Source: Verrucomicrobiota bacterium
GTDB taxonomy: Bacteria > Verrucomicrobiota > Kiritimatiellia > JAKQHR01
Direction of reading: 5' to 3'
Length of the DNA: 64,000 bases
Assembly: GCA_029557905.1 (NCBI GenBank)
Contig: JAKQHR010000053.1
Span: forward strand, 1-64,000
Positions 23,566 through 33,815 of this stretch are shown in pieces. The translations under genes and the position numbers were made by a program. Positions within the stretch are counted from its first letter, which is position 1, and every line of letters begins with the position of its first letter. Below the pieces are notes generated by a model that worked only from the letters and a program-made list of their open reading frames with translations, did no database searches and was not told where the DNA came from.

Positions 23566-25917
23566 ATGCAAAGAAGCAATCAGAACCCGTTGCGGGACAT
23601 TTCCGAAGGGAGGAGATATGGAGCGCTACCACTGCTCCTGGTACTGCTCTACGTTCTGATCTTCCTGTCGGACCGCCACCTTCTGTCCAACAGACTGGTC
23701 AGTTTGAAACTCCGCTGCGCAGACAGCAACTATGAGTTGATCATAAACGGCCGCTCGCACCAGACAAAAGCAGGCGCCACGGCTTCCGACGGCCATAGGA
23801 TCGGCTTCTATGCCTGGCATCGAGGCGAACCGGAGACCAAACAGACATTTTTCCGGAATCTGAAGGTTGAGTCACTGGACGGTAAAGGGAGCGAACTGCA
23901 GTTGTCACTAACCGATGGCCAGCAACTGGCGTTGCTTCAACAGCCTGCCTGCGACACACCACCCGGACTGTTAAGCCGCGATGCACGGTGGGAGATTGCG
24001 AAAAATGAAGGGCTTCACAGCCAAGCCATCGCCCCCGGGGCAGCCCTTGTTCTTGTGGATCGTTTTGAAGCAGCGAACTTTGTCATGAGCGCGGATATCG
24101 CCAACCCTTATGATGCAGGATTTCTATTTCATGCTGATGACCAGTGTAACGGCGAAGTAATTGCGGTGCGTCCAGCCTATAACGATGTGATTCTTTTCTC
24201 CATCAGCAAAGGCATGGCCAACCCGATTAAGCATATCATTGAATACTGCCCCCTGCAAATGAGCCGGGAACTGCTGAGGCTGACCTGCCTGATATGCAGG
24301 ATTATCTTCTGGGCGGGCGTGATCTGGCAGATCAACCTGCTGCTGGCCTCCATTTTCAGGCGGCGCAATACTTTTTTCCGCCTGCCCCACCCTGCCGTAC
24401 GGGCTACCCCCGCAAAAATCCTGACCGCAATGCTTATATTCGCAGGCGCCCTTTTGGTATTTGCATTTATTGCATCCGCCGGATTCAAAAAAATCCCACA
24501 TATTACAGATGAAGCCGCCTACCTTTTTCAGGCCCGGATATACGCCGAGGGGCATCTGTGGGCGCCTCCGCCGCCGGTTACCGGTTTTTTCGAGCACTAT
24601 CATCTGATGATTGAAGGCCAGCGATGGTTTTCGAAATATCCCCCGCTGTTCTCTTTGGTTCTTGCCTTGGGGGTTTTGAGCGGCTGGCCGTGGCTGATCA
24701 ATCCACTTCTGGGCGCCATGCTAACCGTTACGCTCTACCTGATTGCACGACAGCTGTTCTCATTTCGAATCGCTTTAATTGCGAGTATCTTATTAATTGT
24801 GTCTCCACTCCACATGTTCATGTCGGCCACCATGATGGCACATACGCTGACAGCACTGTGCCTGTGGCAAATGATCTATCAATCCCTTGCGGGCATACAG
24901 ACCGGCAATCCCATGCGCTTTGCGGCAGCGGGTGCGCTTTGGGCTGCAGCCTTCATGACTCGGCCCTTCACTGCAGCCGCTGTTCTGCTTCCCGCAAGCA
25001 TCGGAGCGGCTGTAAGCTGGCGCAGATGCTTCACAAGAAAGGCCGCAGGGAAAATGCTTGCAGCGTCCGCGGCGGGGGCCTACCCGATACTTGCGCTGTT
25101 TGCCTGCTGGAGTGTGCTGTACTGCAGCGATAGCGGGCAGCCCATGATCCCCTATATTTCCTATCACGCCGCCGACACTCTCGGCTTCGGTGCCGACAAA
25201 GGAGCAGGCTGGCTGATGACCTGGGGGAGCTGGGGCCACACTCCCGCCAAGGCCCTGCGCAGCATCAGTGTTTTTCTGGAAAATACCATGCAGTATTTTC
25301 ACGGATGGCCCCTCGGAATGTCTCTTGTTTTCGTCCCGCTGGCTTTCTGGGACAAAGCAAACAGCAAGCGCCCGATGTTATTTCTGCTGGGAGTGTTTCT
25401 GTCCCTCGTCGCAGGTCATGCTTTCTACTGGGCCACAGAACATCTCGGTTACGGGGCCCGGTACTGGTATGCGGGAATGCCCGGCATCACGCTGCTGTCG
25501 GCTGTGGGACTGAACTCACTGATCCGCCAATCAGAAATTTACGGTAAAGATATCCGTTGCACCCCGTCGATCTTCTTCCCTATTCTGCTTACTGGGGTTT
25601 TCATATTGTGGAATGCATTCGTGTATTTGCCTCCGAAATTCTTTGAGGCGCGCACCTACGGCGGCATCTCATCGCGACTGGGCGATCAAGTCGCGGCCGC
25701 CGGTCTGACCAACGCAATTGTCTTTGTGAAGACAGAAAACTCGCTCTACAACGACGGGTTCCACTTGAACGATCCGCTTCTCCGCAAAGGCCCATACTTT
25801 GTGAACGATCTGGGAGCCCGTAATGATGAAATGATGCAACTATATACTGATTATCATTTCTTCCGGTGGAATAAAACAAGCCTTCTTCCGATTCGCACTG
25901 ATCTTGCCGCGCCGTGA
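23566..25917 (+). CDS. Second ArnT-like glycosyltransferase, divergent paralog
   Basis: About 783 residues from ATG 23566 (the frame opens at TTG 23554). The architecture is the same as that of the neighbouring minus-strand gene: one helix, a beta-sandwich domain (e.g. YELIINGRSHQ, LLFHADDQCNG-type strands), then a multi-helix GT-C core with PHITDEAAYLFQARIY and WFSKYPPLF. The shared segments TWGSWGHTPAKALRSI and WATEHLGYGARYW show clear paralogy. It may transfer a different sugar or use another acceptor. No strong ribosome-binding site precedes either start. It converges on the methyltransferase gene with a 4-nt gap. Confidence 0.75.
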   Translation: MQRSNQNPLRDISEGRRYGALPLLLVLLYVLIFLSDRHLLSNRLVSLKLRCADSNYELIINGRSHQTKAGATASDGHRIGFYAWHRGEPETKQTFFRNLKVESLDGKGSELQLSLTDGQQLALLQQPACDTPPGLLSRDARWEIAKNEGLHSQAIAPGAALVLVDRFEAANFVMSADIANPYDAGFLFHADDQCNGEVIAVRPAYNDVILFSISKGMANPIKHIIEYCPLQMSRELLRLTCLICRIIFWAGVIWQINLLLASIFRRRNTFFRLPHPAVRATPAKILTAMLIFAGALLVFAFIASAGFKKIPHITDEAAYLFQARIYAEGHLWAPPPPVTGFFEHYHLMIEGQRWFSKYPPLFSLVLALGVLSGWPWLINPLLGAMLTVTLYLIARQLFSFRIALIASILLIVSPLHMFMSATMMAHTLTALCLWQMIYQSLAGIQTGNPMRFAAAGALWAAAFMTRPFTAAAVLLPASIGAAVSWRRCFTRKAAGKMLAASAAGAYPILALFACWSVLYCSDSGQPMIPYISYHAADTLGFGADKGAGWLMTWGSWGHTPAKALRSISVFLENTMQYFHGWPLGMSLVFVPLAFWDKANSKRPMLFLLGVFLSLVAGHAFYWATEHLGYGARYWYAGMPGITLLSAVGLNSLIRQSEIYGKDIRCTPSIFFPILLTGVFILWNAFVYLPPKFFEARTYGGISSRLGDQVAAAGLTNAIVFVKTENSLYNDGFHLNDPLLRKGPYFVNDLGARNDEMMQLYTDYHFFRWNKTSLLPIRTDLAAP

Positions 25918-25921
25918 TCCT

Positions 25922-26740
25922 CTATTCTTTTTTGTACACGGCCACAGCTCTCCATGCTCGCCTTTGAAGCGCCGGGATCAGTCTGAACAGAACGGAATCC
26001 AGCGGGTTCAGCAAACAAAGACTAATCCGGAAGGCTTGCACGCTTCTGCACCGCAAAAGAAAATAAAAGGCCGCCAGCGACAGAAAATAAAACGCCTTGA
26101 TATGCACAATCCTCATGGTTGAAGACAACGCCCCCATCTCACCGTATTCCAAATAGCGGGTGAACCCTCGCTGTGCACCGTCCGATCCCAAGCGACGGTA
26201 CAGTTTGACCGCAGGATGGTCCGCAAGCGCCTCCATGAACACCGCGCGACCTCCGCGCTGCAGAACGCGCGCACATTCGACCATCATTTTCCTCCAGTCC
26301 CCGTACATCAGAACATCCCTGCTGAATATGAAATTGAAGGATGCATCGTCAAACGGCAGGCATTCCGCATCGGCTGTTACGAAGCGGATGGCCACCTCGG
26401 GGGCATGACGGCGAACCAGTTCCCGCGCAAGTTCAGTTCTTTCTCCGGCAATATCGACGCCGGTGATTGTTGCACCGCGACGGGCCAAATGAACACATTC
26501 GCATCCGAGACCGGAGGCCAGCACCAGGCCCCGCATCCCCTGCAGCTCCCCCAGACCGCTCAACGCAGCCCGCACATCCGGCTTCAGGCAATTCCTATAT
26601 GCTTTCTCCCACCGGGCATCAATATCTGAGGGGCGCCCCATCTGCTGATTCCATGGATCTAAATTCCGGTTCCAGTAGGATTCAACACTTGTACACGACT
26701 TTCTAGTATTTGCATGCATGATTAGCCGGGTTTTGATCAT
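25922..26740 (-). CDS. Class I SAM-dependent methyltransferase
   Basis: About 272 residues. The Rossmann motifs are present: VLASGLGCECVHLARRGA (motif I, with an atypical ASGLGCE), TGVDIAGE, and FNFIFSRDVLMYGDWR as post-motif III, typical of UbiE/COQ5-like enzymes. The C-terminal 80 residues contain a hydrophobic stretch (FYFLSLAAFYFLLR) that may lie on the membrane. The substrate may be a polyprenyl or glycan precursor, given the neighbours, but this is inference. ATGs at 26740 and 26719 and a TTG at 26770 are all possible; none has a clear ribosome-binding site. Confidence 0.65.
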   Translation of the reverse strand: MIKTRLIMHANTRKSCTSVESYWNRNLDPWNQQMGRPSDIDARWEKAYRNCLKPDVRAALSGLGELQGMRGLVLASGLGCECVHLARRGATITGVDIAGERTELARELVRRHAPEVAIRFVTADAECLPFDDASFNFIFSRDVLMYGDWRKMMVECARVLQRGGRAVFMEALADHPAVKLYRRLGSDGAQRGFTRYLEYGEMGALSSTMRIVHIKAFYFLSLAAFYFLLRCRSVQAFRISLCLLNPLDSVLFRLIPALQRRAWRAVAVYKKE

Positions 26741-26937
26741 AATCTGAGAAAGCTTAATCTTTATTCTCAAGTTATAGTATGATCAAGCGTTAACTGTTAC
26801 GGAAGTCATTAATCGGCTTCCCGTTTTAATTAGAGGTTGAAAAGGCAATTCCTGCGGCCCGCAACGGAGTGCGAAACATCCACCTCAGGGGGAGAAGTCT
26901 GGATGTATCGTTGTCATCCATCTTTGGGGAATTGTCC

Positions 26938-28668
26938 TTAGTAAGTCCGTTCTTCTTCGCTGGTGAAGGTGTAAGGAATCACAAGGCCATAGCGGGAAGC
27001 CCAGCTCTGCATTTCCTCCAGCACATCCTGGTTCCCGTCGCGAATGTAGCGGCCCATCAGATCATAGATGCGATGCCATACCCACTGGGACCGTAATGCA
27101 GAGCCCCCATCCCCTGCCCCATCCCACCGAAGCGGAAAGATCATGTCATAACCGTGCCCGAGGGCGGTCCCCGTGATCTGCAGCAACACATCTTCTGTAT
27201 CCGGATGACACCGGCCATACAGCATGAGCGGCCGATCCAGATAAAGGTGCGTCAGCGAGGAAGGATAGATATCCCCTTCATCCAGAGGGGCGCACTGGTA
27301 ATCCAGCCCGGTAAGGACCGGTCGCGATATTTCGCGAAGCAGTTCCGTCATGGTTTCAGGAATCTTCTGCGGTTCCATGACAACATGCGCATCCCCGCGG
27401 TTCTTGTAACTCAGAAAATCAAGCAGCATGCGGTTCACTCTCTGCCCGCCGCCCACGGTAAAAACGGACACACGCCCCTGATTGGACTGCGTGAAACGGT
27501 CTATGATTTCAGATGTGTCCAGCATCCCGCTGGTGGGCCGTCCATCGGTAATAAGCACAGCCACAACAGGATTGGTCGCATCCACGCTTTGCGCCAGCAC
27601 CTGCCGCAGCGGAGCGTACACATCCGTGTTTCCGCGCGACTGCATATCATTGATAAACCAGCGCGCGCGGGCCTGCGACAGGGGGGTCACCGCCACTGGC
27701 GCGGGATAGCATGCCGCCGTGTCCTCTCGAAACGCCATGATGTTGAATTCATCGCGCTCCGCGAGCCGGTTGACGCACTGCATCAGCCCCTCTTTGCACT
27801 GCTCCACTTTTTCTGCCGTCATGCTTTCAGAACAGTCTTGAAGGAAAACCAGCTGTTTGGAGAGAACCGGAAGGGCGTCGGCGGACTGCTGCCCGATCCC
27901 GATCTGGAAATAGAGCCACTCCTCGTCGCGCGGCCTGAATACGGAGATATTGAGAGCCAGAAGATCTTCAACCGGTTCCATTTCGGATATTTCCCCCGGA
28001 GCCTCTTCCAGCAGGCTGCCGCTTAAACCGGCCGGGACAGAATGCATCTCATCCCCTGTTCCGATTCCTGCGGCCGGAAAAATAACCGGCAGCGCCACGT
28101 CTGCCGCATATCCGCCGCCCGGCGGCAGTGAAGCCGCAGCCGGGATTTCTTCCGGAGTCTGAAGCCGCATGTCCGCCGCATCGTATGATCGCGGTACATC
28201 GTCGGCAAAGCGCCGCGGAAGCGCACTGACCTCATCGGCGTAAATTCGCTCCTCTATGGACACCACCTGCTGCCGCGCATCCCATTCGGAGGCGGGAGCC
28301 GCCGATTGAACAGGCGCTTTCGGCTCATGCGTCCAGGCCGACGGCGCTGTTTCAGCCGGCCGCAGAGGCGAAAGCGCGGTTTTCTCCATGATGTCTTCAG
28401 CCCAGCGGCCGGGATCCTCGGGACGAACGGGTCTTTCCATCTGCAGCTGTTCAGGCCGATAATCCGGAAGGACCTTGTCCAGCACGACCGCATGGGCCCT
28501 CTTCAGCAGCGCCAGATCCGACGCGCGCCCCAGAACGAAACTCGGACAGTGCCTGATCAGGAGCGCGTGCAGCAGCGAGGATGCGCAGACTGCAAGCAGG
28601 GCGGCATACAGATTTTTCGGGTGCCGTCCCCCTTCCCGCCGCAGTATCCTCGGATACGCTGCCGGCAT
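26938..28668 (-). CDS. Membrane-anchored von Willebrand factor A domain protein
   Basis: 576 residues: a possible N-terminal membrane anchor (about 20-40), a long low-complexity Pro/Ala/Glu-rich linker (50-240), and a VWA domain. The metal-ion-dependent adhesion site is intact: DCSES near residue 276, the Thr in RGNTDVY, and TDGRPTSG near 373. The segment after the VWA resembles proteins with VIT/VWA organisation. It probably acts in the periplasm or at the cell surface through metal-dependent protein binding. It starts 4 nt after the rho stop, at the end of the exonuclease-coaE-rho operon. Function unknown. Confidence 0.7.
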   Translation of the reverse strand: MPAAYPRILRREGGRHPKNLYAALLAVCASSLLHALLIRHCPSFVLGRASDLALLKRAHAVVLDKVLPDYRPEQLQMERPVRPEDPGRWAEDIMEKTALSPLRPAETAPSAWTHEPKAPVQSAAPASEWDARQQVVSIEERIYADEVSALPRRFADDVPRSYDAADMRLQTPEEIPAAASLPPGGGYAADVALPVIFPAAGIGTGDEMHSVPAGLSGSLLEEAPGEISEMEPVEDLLALNISVFRPRDEEWLYFQIGIGQQSADALPVLSKQLVFLQDCSESMTAEKVEQCKEGLMQCVNRLAERDEFNIMAFREDTAACYPAPVAVTPLSQARARWFINDMQSRGNTDVYAPLRQVLAQSVDATNPVVAVLITDGRPTSGMLDTSEIIDRFTQSNQGRVSVFTVGGGQRVNRMLLDFLSYKNRGDAHVVMEPQKIPETMTELLREISRPVLTGLDYQCAPLDEGDIYPSSLTHLYLDRPLMLYGRCHPDTEDVLLQITGTALGHGYDMIFPLRWDGAGDGGSALRSQWVWHRIYDLMGRYIRDGNQDVLEEMQSWASRYGLVIPYTFTSEEERTY

Positions 28669-28672
28669 TCCG

Positions 28673-30163
28673 TCAGCCCTGCAGCGTAATCAGAAACTCG
28701 GCATTGCTGCGCGTTTTCTTCAGACGGCCAATCAGCAGTTCCATGGCCTCTACAGCCGGCACGCCATTGAGCGCCTTGCGAAGAATCCAAATCTTGGCCA
28801 GTTCATCTTCGTGCAGCAGGAGTTCCTCCTTGCGTGTGCCGGATTTCTCCACGTTGATGGACGGGAAGATGCGCTTGTCAACGAGATTGCGGTCCAGCCC
28901 AAGCTCCATATTGCCCGTGCCCTTGAATTCCTCAAAAATCACTTCGTCCATTCGGCTTCCGGTATCCACCAGAGCCGTGGCAATGATGGTCAGGCTTCCG
29001 CCGTTTTCGATGTTTCGCGCCGCGCCGAAGAAGCGCTTGGGCTTGTGCAGGGCGTTTGCGTCCACACCGCCGGACAGGATTTTCCCGCTGTGGGGCTGAA
29101 GGGTGTTGTACGCCCTCGCCAGCCGCGTGATGCTGTCGAGCAGGATCACGACATCTTTCCCGCATTCCACCATGCGCTTGGCCATTTCAATCACGATCTC
29201 CGCGACCTGCACATGCCTCTCGGGCGGTTCATCAAAGGTCGAGCTGAGCACTTCGGCCTTGGTGTTGCGGATCATGTCCGTCACTTCCTCCGGGCGCTCG
29301 TCAATCAGCAGAATGACAAGCTTCACTTCAGGATTGTTCTTTGAAATGCTGTTGGCCATTTTCTGCATCAGGACGGTCTTGCCGGTGCGCGGGGGAGCCA
29401 CAATCAGGCCGCGCTGCCCCTTGCCTACGGGGGTCATCAAATCCATGACCCGCATGGATATTTCAGCGGGATCCACCTCCAGTACCAGACGCTCGTCCGG
29501 GAACAGCGGGGTCAGGTTTTCAAAGGGCACCACACGGCGGGTTTTTTCAGGATCATCGTTGTTGATTTTCTCAACCTTCAACATCGCGAAAAAGCGCTCT
29601 TTGTCCTTGGGCGGACGGATTTCGCCCAGCACCAGGTCGCCCGTCCGCAGGCCGAAGCGGCGGATCTGCGACGGAGAGACATAAATGTCTTCCGGACAGG
29701 GCAGATAATTATAGATCGGAGAGCGGAGAAAGCCGAAGTTGTCGGGCAGAATTTCCAGAATACCCTTGCCTATGACATTGCCGCCGCAGCGGGCGTGGGC
29801 CTTCAGGATTTCGAAGGTCAGCTCGTGTTTGCGAAGAGCGCCAAGACTTTCGAGCTTCAGTTCATCGGCCAGTGCAAGCAGTTCGGGAACCGTCTGACGC
29901 TGCATTTCATAGAGATAAAGCGTCATGCCCCTGCGGTCGGTCGGGGATTTCTGCACAGCCGCCGGCTCTCGCTCTGCGCTGCCGCCGGGCGCGGCCTCGG
30001 CGGTCGGCACGGCCTCCTGTGAAACAGGGGTCTCAACGGGTGTTTCAGCGGGGGCCGGCTCGAATGTTTCGGCCTTTCTGCGGCCGGGGCCCCTCCTCGC
30101 ATGCTTTTTCTTCGAACCCTTTTCCTGATCGCCCGATGTCCTGGTGTTTTCTCTGTCTGTCAT
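28673..30163 (-). CDS. rho: Transcription termination factor Rho
   Basis: 496 residues from ATG 30163, which has a good ribosome-binding site (AAAGGGAAC). A basic/acidic N-terminal extension of about 90 residues ([13 protein letters not shown]) precedes the Rho N-terminal helical domain ([13 protein letters not shown]), the RNA-binding cold-shock-like domain ([14 protein letters not shown]) and the ATPase: Walker A APPRTGKT near 254, Walker B region [16 protein letters not shown], and the R-loop [10 protein letters not shown]. It is the hexameric RNA helicase that ends untranslated transcripts. Its ATG overlaps the coaE stop by 4 nt. Confidence 0.97.
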   Translation of the reverse strand: MTDRENTRTSGDQEKGSKKKHARRGPGRRKAETFEPAPAETPVETPVSQEAVPTAEAAPGGSAEREPAAVQKSPTDRRGMTLYLYEMQRQTVPELLALADELKLESLGALRKHELTFEILKAHARCGGNVIGKGILEILPDNFGFLRSPIYNYLPCPEDIYVSPSQIRRFGLRTGDLVLGEIRPPKDKERFFAMLKVEKINNDDPEKTRRVVPFENLTPLFPDERLVLEVDPAEISMRVMDLMTPVGKGQRGLIVAPPRTGKTVLMQKMANSISKNNPEVKLVILLIDERPEEVTDMIRNTKAEVLSSTFDEPPERHVQVAEIVIEMAKRMVECGKDVVILLDSITRLARAYNTLQPHSGKILSGGVDANALHKPKRFFGAARNIENGGSLTIIATALVDTGSRMDEVIFEEFKGTGNMELGLDRNLVDKRIFPSINVEKSGTRKEELLLHEDELAKIWILRKALNGVPAVEAMELLIGRLKKTRSNAEFLITLQG

Positions 30164-30789
30164 AACGACCGTTCCCTTTTGCTGATAATTTCCCTGTAAA
30201 CAACTGAAATGCTTTCTTTCAGCTCTTTCAGGCTTCCGTTGTTCCAAATTACATAATCTGCGCGCCGGCATTTTTCATCCAGCGGCATTTGTGCCCCTAT
30301 TCTCTCAGTCATCTGCTGCTCGCTCATGCCCCGTTCACGGAGCCGGGCGCGCACAAGGGCTTCGGATGCCGCCACACATATGACCGCATCCCACCCGGCG
30401 GTCTCGCCGACCTCGTACAGCAGCGGAATAATGACCGCCGCATCGCGACCTTCCTCGAAACGCGCGGCCGTCCACTGCCGCCAGCACTCACGCACCGCCG
30501 GATGAACCAACGTGTTCAGGAGTTCAAGGCGGGCCCGGTCCCGAAACACAATTTCCGCCAGTCTGCCGCGGTCAATTTCCCCGGATGTCCCGACGATTGC
30601 GGGACCGAATGCCTGCACAACCTCGTCATAGACGGGCATTCCCCGGCGCATGAGCCGATGCGCCTCAATATCGGCGTCCATCACGGCCACGTTCAAGCTC
30701 TCCAGCGCCGCGCCTGCAGCGGATTTTCCGCATCCGATTCCTCCGGTGAGCCCAAGGAGCACCGGGCTTCTGGCCGCAATCCTGGTCAT
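30160..30789 (-). CDS. coaE: Dephospho-CoA kinase
   Basis: 209 residues with the P-loop [10 protein letters not shown] near the N-terminus, the substrate-binding DADIEAHRL motif and the LVHPAVRE lid-region motif of CoaE. It phosphorylates dephospho-CoA to coenzyme A in the cytoplasm. Overlaps of 4 nt at both ends couple it to the upstream GT-C-like gene and downstream rho. Confidence 0.95.
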   Translation of the reverse strand: MTRIAARSPVLLGLTGGIGCGKSAAGAALESLNVAVMDADIEAHRLMRRGMPVYDEVVQAFGPAIVGTSGEIDRGRLAEIVFRDRARLELLNTLVHPAVRECWRQWTAARFEEGRDAAVIIPLLYEVGETAGWDAVICVAASEALVRARLRERGMSEQQMTERIGAQMPLDEKCRRADYVIWNNGSLKELKESISVVYREIISKRERSL

Positions 30790-32819
30790 AAATGCCCGCT
30801 CATGAAATTCTGCTCCCGCAGGACTCCCACATGTTTCAGCACATTCATGGCGCCCGTATGCCGGTCATCAGCCTTCAGCGCCTCCACCGCATAATATTCG
30901 GCATTGTCGAGATTTCCATGCTGCAGTTCCTCTTCCGCGCGGGCCGCCGAGCGGGCCGCCATCTCTTCATCCGCTTCCGAAATAATCTCAAAGACCCTGT
31001 ATTTCCGGTTCCCCCAGCGATATCTGAACCAGCGCCCCTCTTCGGGACGGAATTCAAACATACGCGCGGCCGCCTCCGCAGGCGGATTCAGCGCATTCAC
31101 AAAGTAGCGCATCTGCAGTTCGGGCGATCTCGACGAAAACTCGCCCAGCGCATGCACATACCACTCAGCCCCGTACTGACCGGCCCAGGCGCGGAATTCC
31201 GACTCGTCGCCCTTGAAGAGAGCTTCCCCATAGCGCTCAACACGCCGGCGGATTTCCACTCCCTCAAATTTCGGGTGCAGCACGATGGGCGACCCGCCAT
31301 ACGCCAGAATCGAGGCGCTCACTCCAAAATTCGCCGCCACCGGCTTCTGTTCGCCGTTTTTCGCGAACCACTCTGTCAGTTCATCAAGTTCGCGGTAATA
31401 TACATTGGTCCGCCCCCACTGCTCCGGCTGAGCCAGAGTGTTCCGGGCTTCAACCACCCCGACACATCCCGCGAGCAGGACAAACGCCCATCGCAGTGCC
31501 GGGGTTCGCTCCTTCAGCTTTCCGTACAGCACCCCAGGCAGCGCCGACGCAAAAACGGCCAGATAAACATGAAATCTGAAAAAGAACCAGAATGTGATTA
31601 ACGAAGCGCCATAGAAGAAAACGAACTGAAACAACTCAGATTGCGCACGTCTCAATTGATAAAAACAGCATACACAAAATGCGCCCAAAGTCAATCCCAA
31701 CAAGCCGGGAAAGAGCAGCCGGGCCTGGGCCCAGGTTGTGGAATGCAGTGCAGGCACCCACATGATGCGCTGGCTGAAGCTTAACAGCGACGGATCAGCC
31801 GGTTTGTGGTTGAGAAAGCGAATCTTCGCCCAGAGCAGTTCCCCAAAGTGCGCATAGCTCCCGGAGACGGCTGTATGAATCACAATCCCCAGAAGCAAGG
31901 GCAATGCGAGCAGGAGCAGATAATGCCGGCGCAACAGATGCACGCCCGGTCTCTGTTCAAGAATGCAGGCAGCCGTCACGCCGCAGGCCAGGAGCATCGG
32001 CGGAGAAATCATCCAGCCATGAGCCCGCATATACGGATTCAGCAGGCTGAAGAACATCAATGCCGTCCATTCGAAAAGCCAAAGTTCACGAAAGGCCGGA
32101 CGGGACACAAACCCGCCCTTCAGCAGTCTCACCGCGCCGGCCACAGCCCACAGGAACACATAGAACTGGACAAGGTCCCAGTTGACCGCCGCCAGACTCA
32201 AACACAGCGCCGAGGAAAAGGCCCACAATCTTGCGCGGGGGAAGCCGCAGACAGCCCGCGCCGAAAATGCCAGATGGGCAATCAGAAAAGGCAGCGCAAA
32301 ATTCTCCCTGGATATCTCCTGGCCCGTGGAGCGGATCACACTGGAAATTGCCACCGCATAGAAAAATCCCGAAATCCATCCCGCAGCCGGAGAAGAGGCC
32401 GCCTGCCGGATCCAGAGGACCATCAGCGGAATTCCGAGACAGAACCAGAGCACCTCCATCCACCGAATGCGTTCAGCCAATGGCATTCTCGAGGGCCAGC
32501 AGCGGGCCGTGAGGGCGTAAAAATATTCTGAACCAATCGAATAGGTCCGCCGGACATTCACCCCGGAAGGATATTCAACAGAGAAGTCCATCTCAGGCAG
32601 ACGACCGGCCATGGCCGTCTGGATCATGCGAAAATGCAGCGCGCTTTCCAGCGTGAAGGCGGGAGATTCGCCCAGGGCCCTGTACTGAGCCTGAAGCACC
32701 TCGCGACGAATCCCGACCCCAAGGGCATAAAGAACAACAAGTCCCAGAACAAAGAGAATATTTCTGTACTTCAATTTCATTGCATTGAAAGCATGACGGC
32801 GATTCTGCAAGCCGCTCAT
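30786..32819 (-). CDS. GT-C membrane protein, distantly STT3-like
   Basis: About 677 residues. The first 480 are mostly hydrophobic, with around ten to twelve membrane helices; an early loop has MDFSVEYPSG and a later one STGQEISRENFALPF, which recall the acidic loops of oligosaccharyltransferase STT3/AglB and related GT-C enzymes. The C-terminal 190 residues are soluble (VAANFGVSASILAYGG and a helical tail), as in STT3. The canonical WWDYG motif is not seen, so activity is uncertain. Starts at ATG 32819 or 32780 are both possible. It sits between the 5'-3' exonuclease gene and coaE. Confidence 0.6.
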   Translation of the reverse strand: MSGLQNRRHAFNAMKLKYRNILFVLGLVVLYALGVGIRREVLQAQYRALGESPAFTLESALHFRMIQTAMAGRLPEMDFSVEYPSGVNVRRTYSIGSEYFYALTARCWPSRMPLAERIRWMEVLWFCLGIPLMVLWIRQAASSPAAGWISGFFYAVAISSVIRSTGQEISRENFALPFLIAHLAFSARAVCGFPRARLWAFSSALCLSLAAVNWDLVQFYVFLWAVAGAVRLLKGGFVSRPAFRELWLFEWTALMFFSLLNPYMRAHGWMISPPMLLACGVTAACILEQRPGVHLLRRHYLLLLALPLLLGIVIHTAVSGSYAHFGELLWAKIRFLNHKPADPSLLSFSQRIMWVPALHSTTWAQARLLFPGLLGLTLGAFCVCCFYQLRRAQSELFQFVFFYGASLITFWFFFRFHVYLAVFASALPGVLYGKLKERTPALRWAFVLLAGCVGVVEARNTLAQPEQWGRTNVYYRELDELTEWFAKNGEQKPVAANFGVSASILAYGGSPIVLHPKFEGVEIRRRVERYGEALFKGDESEFRAWAGQYGAEWYVHALGEFSSRSPELQMRYFVNALNPPAEAAARMFEFRPEEGRWFRYRWGNRKYRVFEIISEADEEMAARSAARAEEELQHGNLDNAEYYAVEALKADDRHTGAMNVLKHVGVLREQNFMSGHL

Positions 32820-32851
32820 ATCGGCGCGCACAGCGTGCGCGCCCGACGGAT

Positions 32852-33724
32852 CTACAATCCGAGTTCTCCCTGCACCATGCGGGAGAGGCTGTGCAACTCA
32901 TACTTGCTGAAAAATGACACAAGGCGCGAACGATCCCCCTCCCGGACGGCTAAATCCTCCCAGTTCAGCGAAACATTCAAATCGGTCCGCAGCTTCATCA
33001 GGCCTGTGTTCCGCCGAACTGTCGGCTCGTGCTGAGCCAGCACACCGCGGAAGCGGGCCGGCTGGATTTCGGCGGCATGTTTTAGAATTTCATCCAGTGT
33101 GCCGTATTCCTTGAGCCATTTCGCCGCCGTTTTGGGGCCTACACCCGGCAGTCCGTTGATATTGTCCACCGCATCTCCAATCAGCGCCTGATAATCAACC
33201 ATCTGATCGGGCCTGACTCCGGTTTTCGTCACAACCTCCTCCGGCCCCATGCAAACCATCTCCTTTGCGGGCGAGACCACACATATGCGGTCACTCACGA
33301 TCTGATACATATCCTTGTCGCTGGTGGCCATATAGACCGAGGCCCCCTCTTCGGCGGCGCGGACTGCGAGGGTTGCCATGACGTCATCCGCCTCCTGCCG
33401 GTCAAGCCGGAATGAGGGCACTCCGGCTGCTTCCAGGTATTCGTTGATATAGGGGATTTGCTCTTTAAGAGGATCCGGCATGGGCGCACGCTGGGCTTTA
33501 TAGGTTTCAAGCGCCGCCATGCGCTCCTCAGGACGGCCGCCGTCAAAAGCAGCGGCCCAGTGAGTGGGTTTCCAGGCCGACTTCAGCTGCAGCATCATGC
33601 GAATGAAGCCCATAAGAGCATTGGTGTGGCGGCCATCCTTCGTCGTCAAATCCGGGATGGCGTAGAAACCCCGATAGGCCATGGCGAGACCATCGAGAAG
33701 AAGAAGGCTTTTCGCGTTTGTCAT
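32852..33724 (-). CDS. 5'-3' exonuclease, stand-alone PolA N-terminal type
   Basis: About 290 residues from ATG 33724. It matches the flap/5'-3' exonuclease domain of DNA polymerase I: LLLDGLAMAYRGFYA at the start, AFDGGRPEERM, the metal cluster RQEADDVMATLA and TSDKDMYQIV, and the helix-hairpin-helix NINGLPGVGPKTAAKWL. No polymerase domain follows: the frame ends and a membrane protein gene comes next. It would remove RNA primers and 5' flaps. Small free-standing exonucleases of this type are known, but the position beside coaE and rho suggests it takes the place of full-length polA. Confidence 0.9.
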   Translation of the reverse strand: MTNAKSLLLLDGLAMAYRGFYAIPDLTTKDGRHTNALMGFIRMMLQLKSAWKPTHWAAAFDGGRPEERMAALETYKAQRAPMPDPLKEQIPYINEYLEAAGVPSFRLDRQEADDVMATLAVRAAEEGASVYMATSDKDMYQIVSDRICVVSPAKEMVCMGPEEVVTKTGVRPDQMVDYQALIGDAVDNINGLPGVGPKTAAKWLKEYGTLDEILKHAAEIQPARFRGVLAQHEPTVRRNTGLMKLRTDLNVSLNWEDLAVREGDRSRLVSFFSKYELHSLSRMVQGELGL

Positions 33725-33815
33725 GATTTGCTGTACTACGACCCCTGACTGCACGAGGAAGGCATCATGCAGACATCCCGCGCTGTGAAATCAAAGGTTT
33801 CCGGCCAGCCGGATT

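Noticed and set aside
30164-30271. Upstream extension of rho to 30271
   Set aside because: The ATG at 30163 overlaps the coaE stop as ATGA and has a good ribosome-binding site; the extension is out of keeping with Rho N-termini and lies inside coaE.
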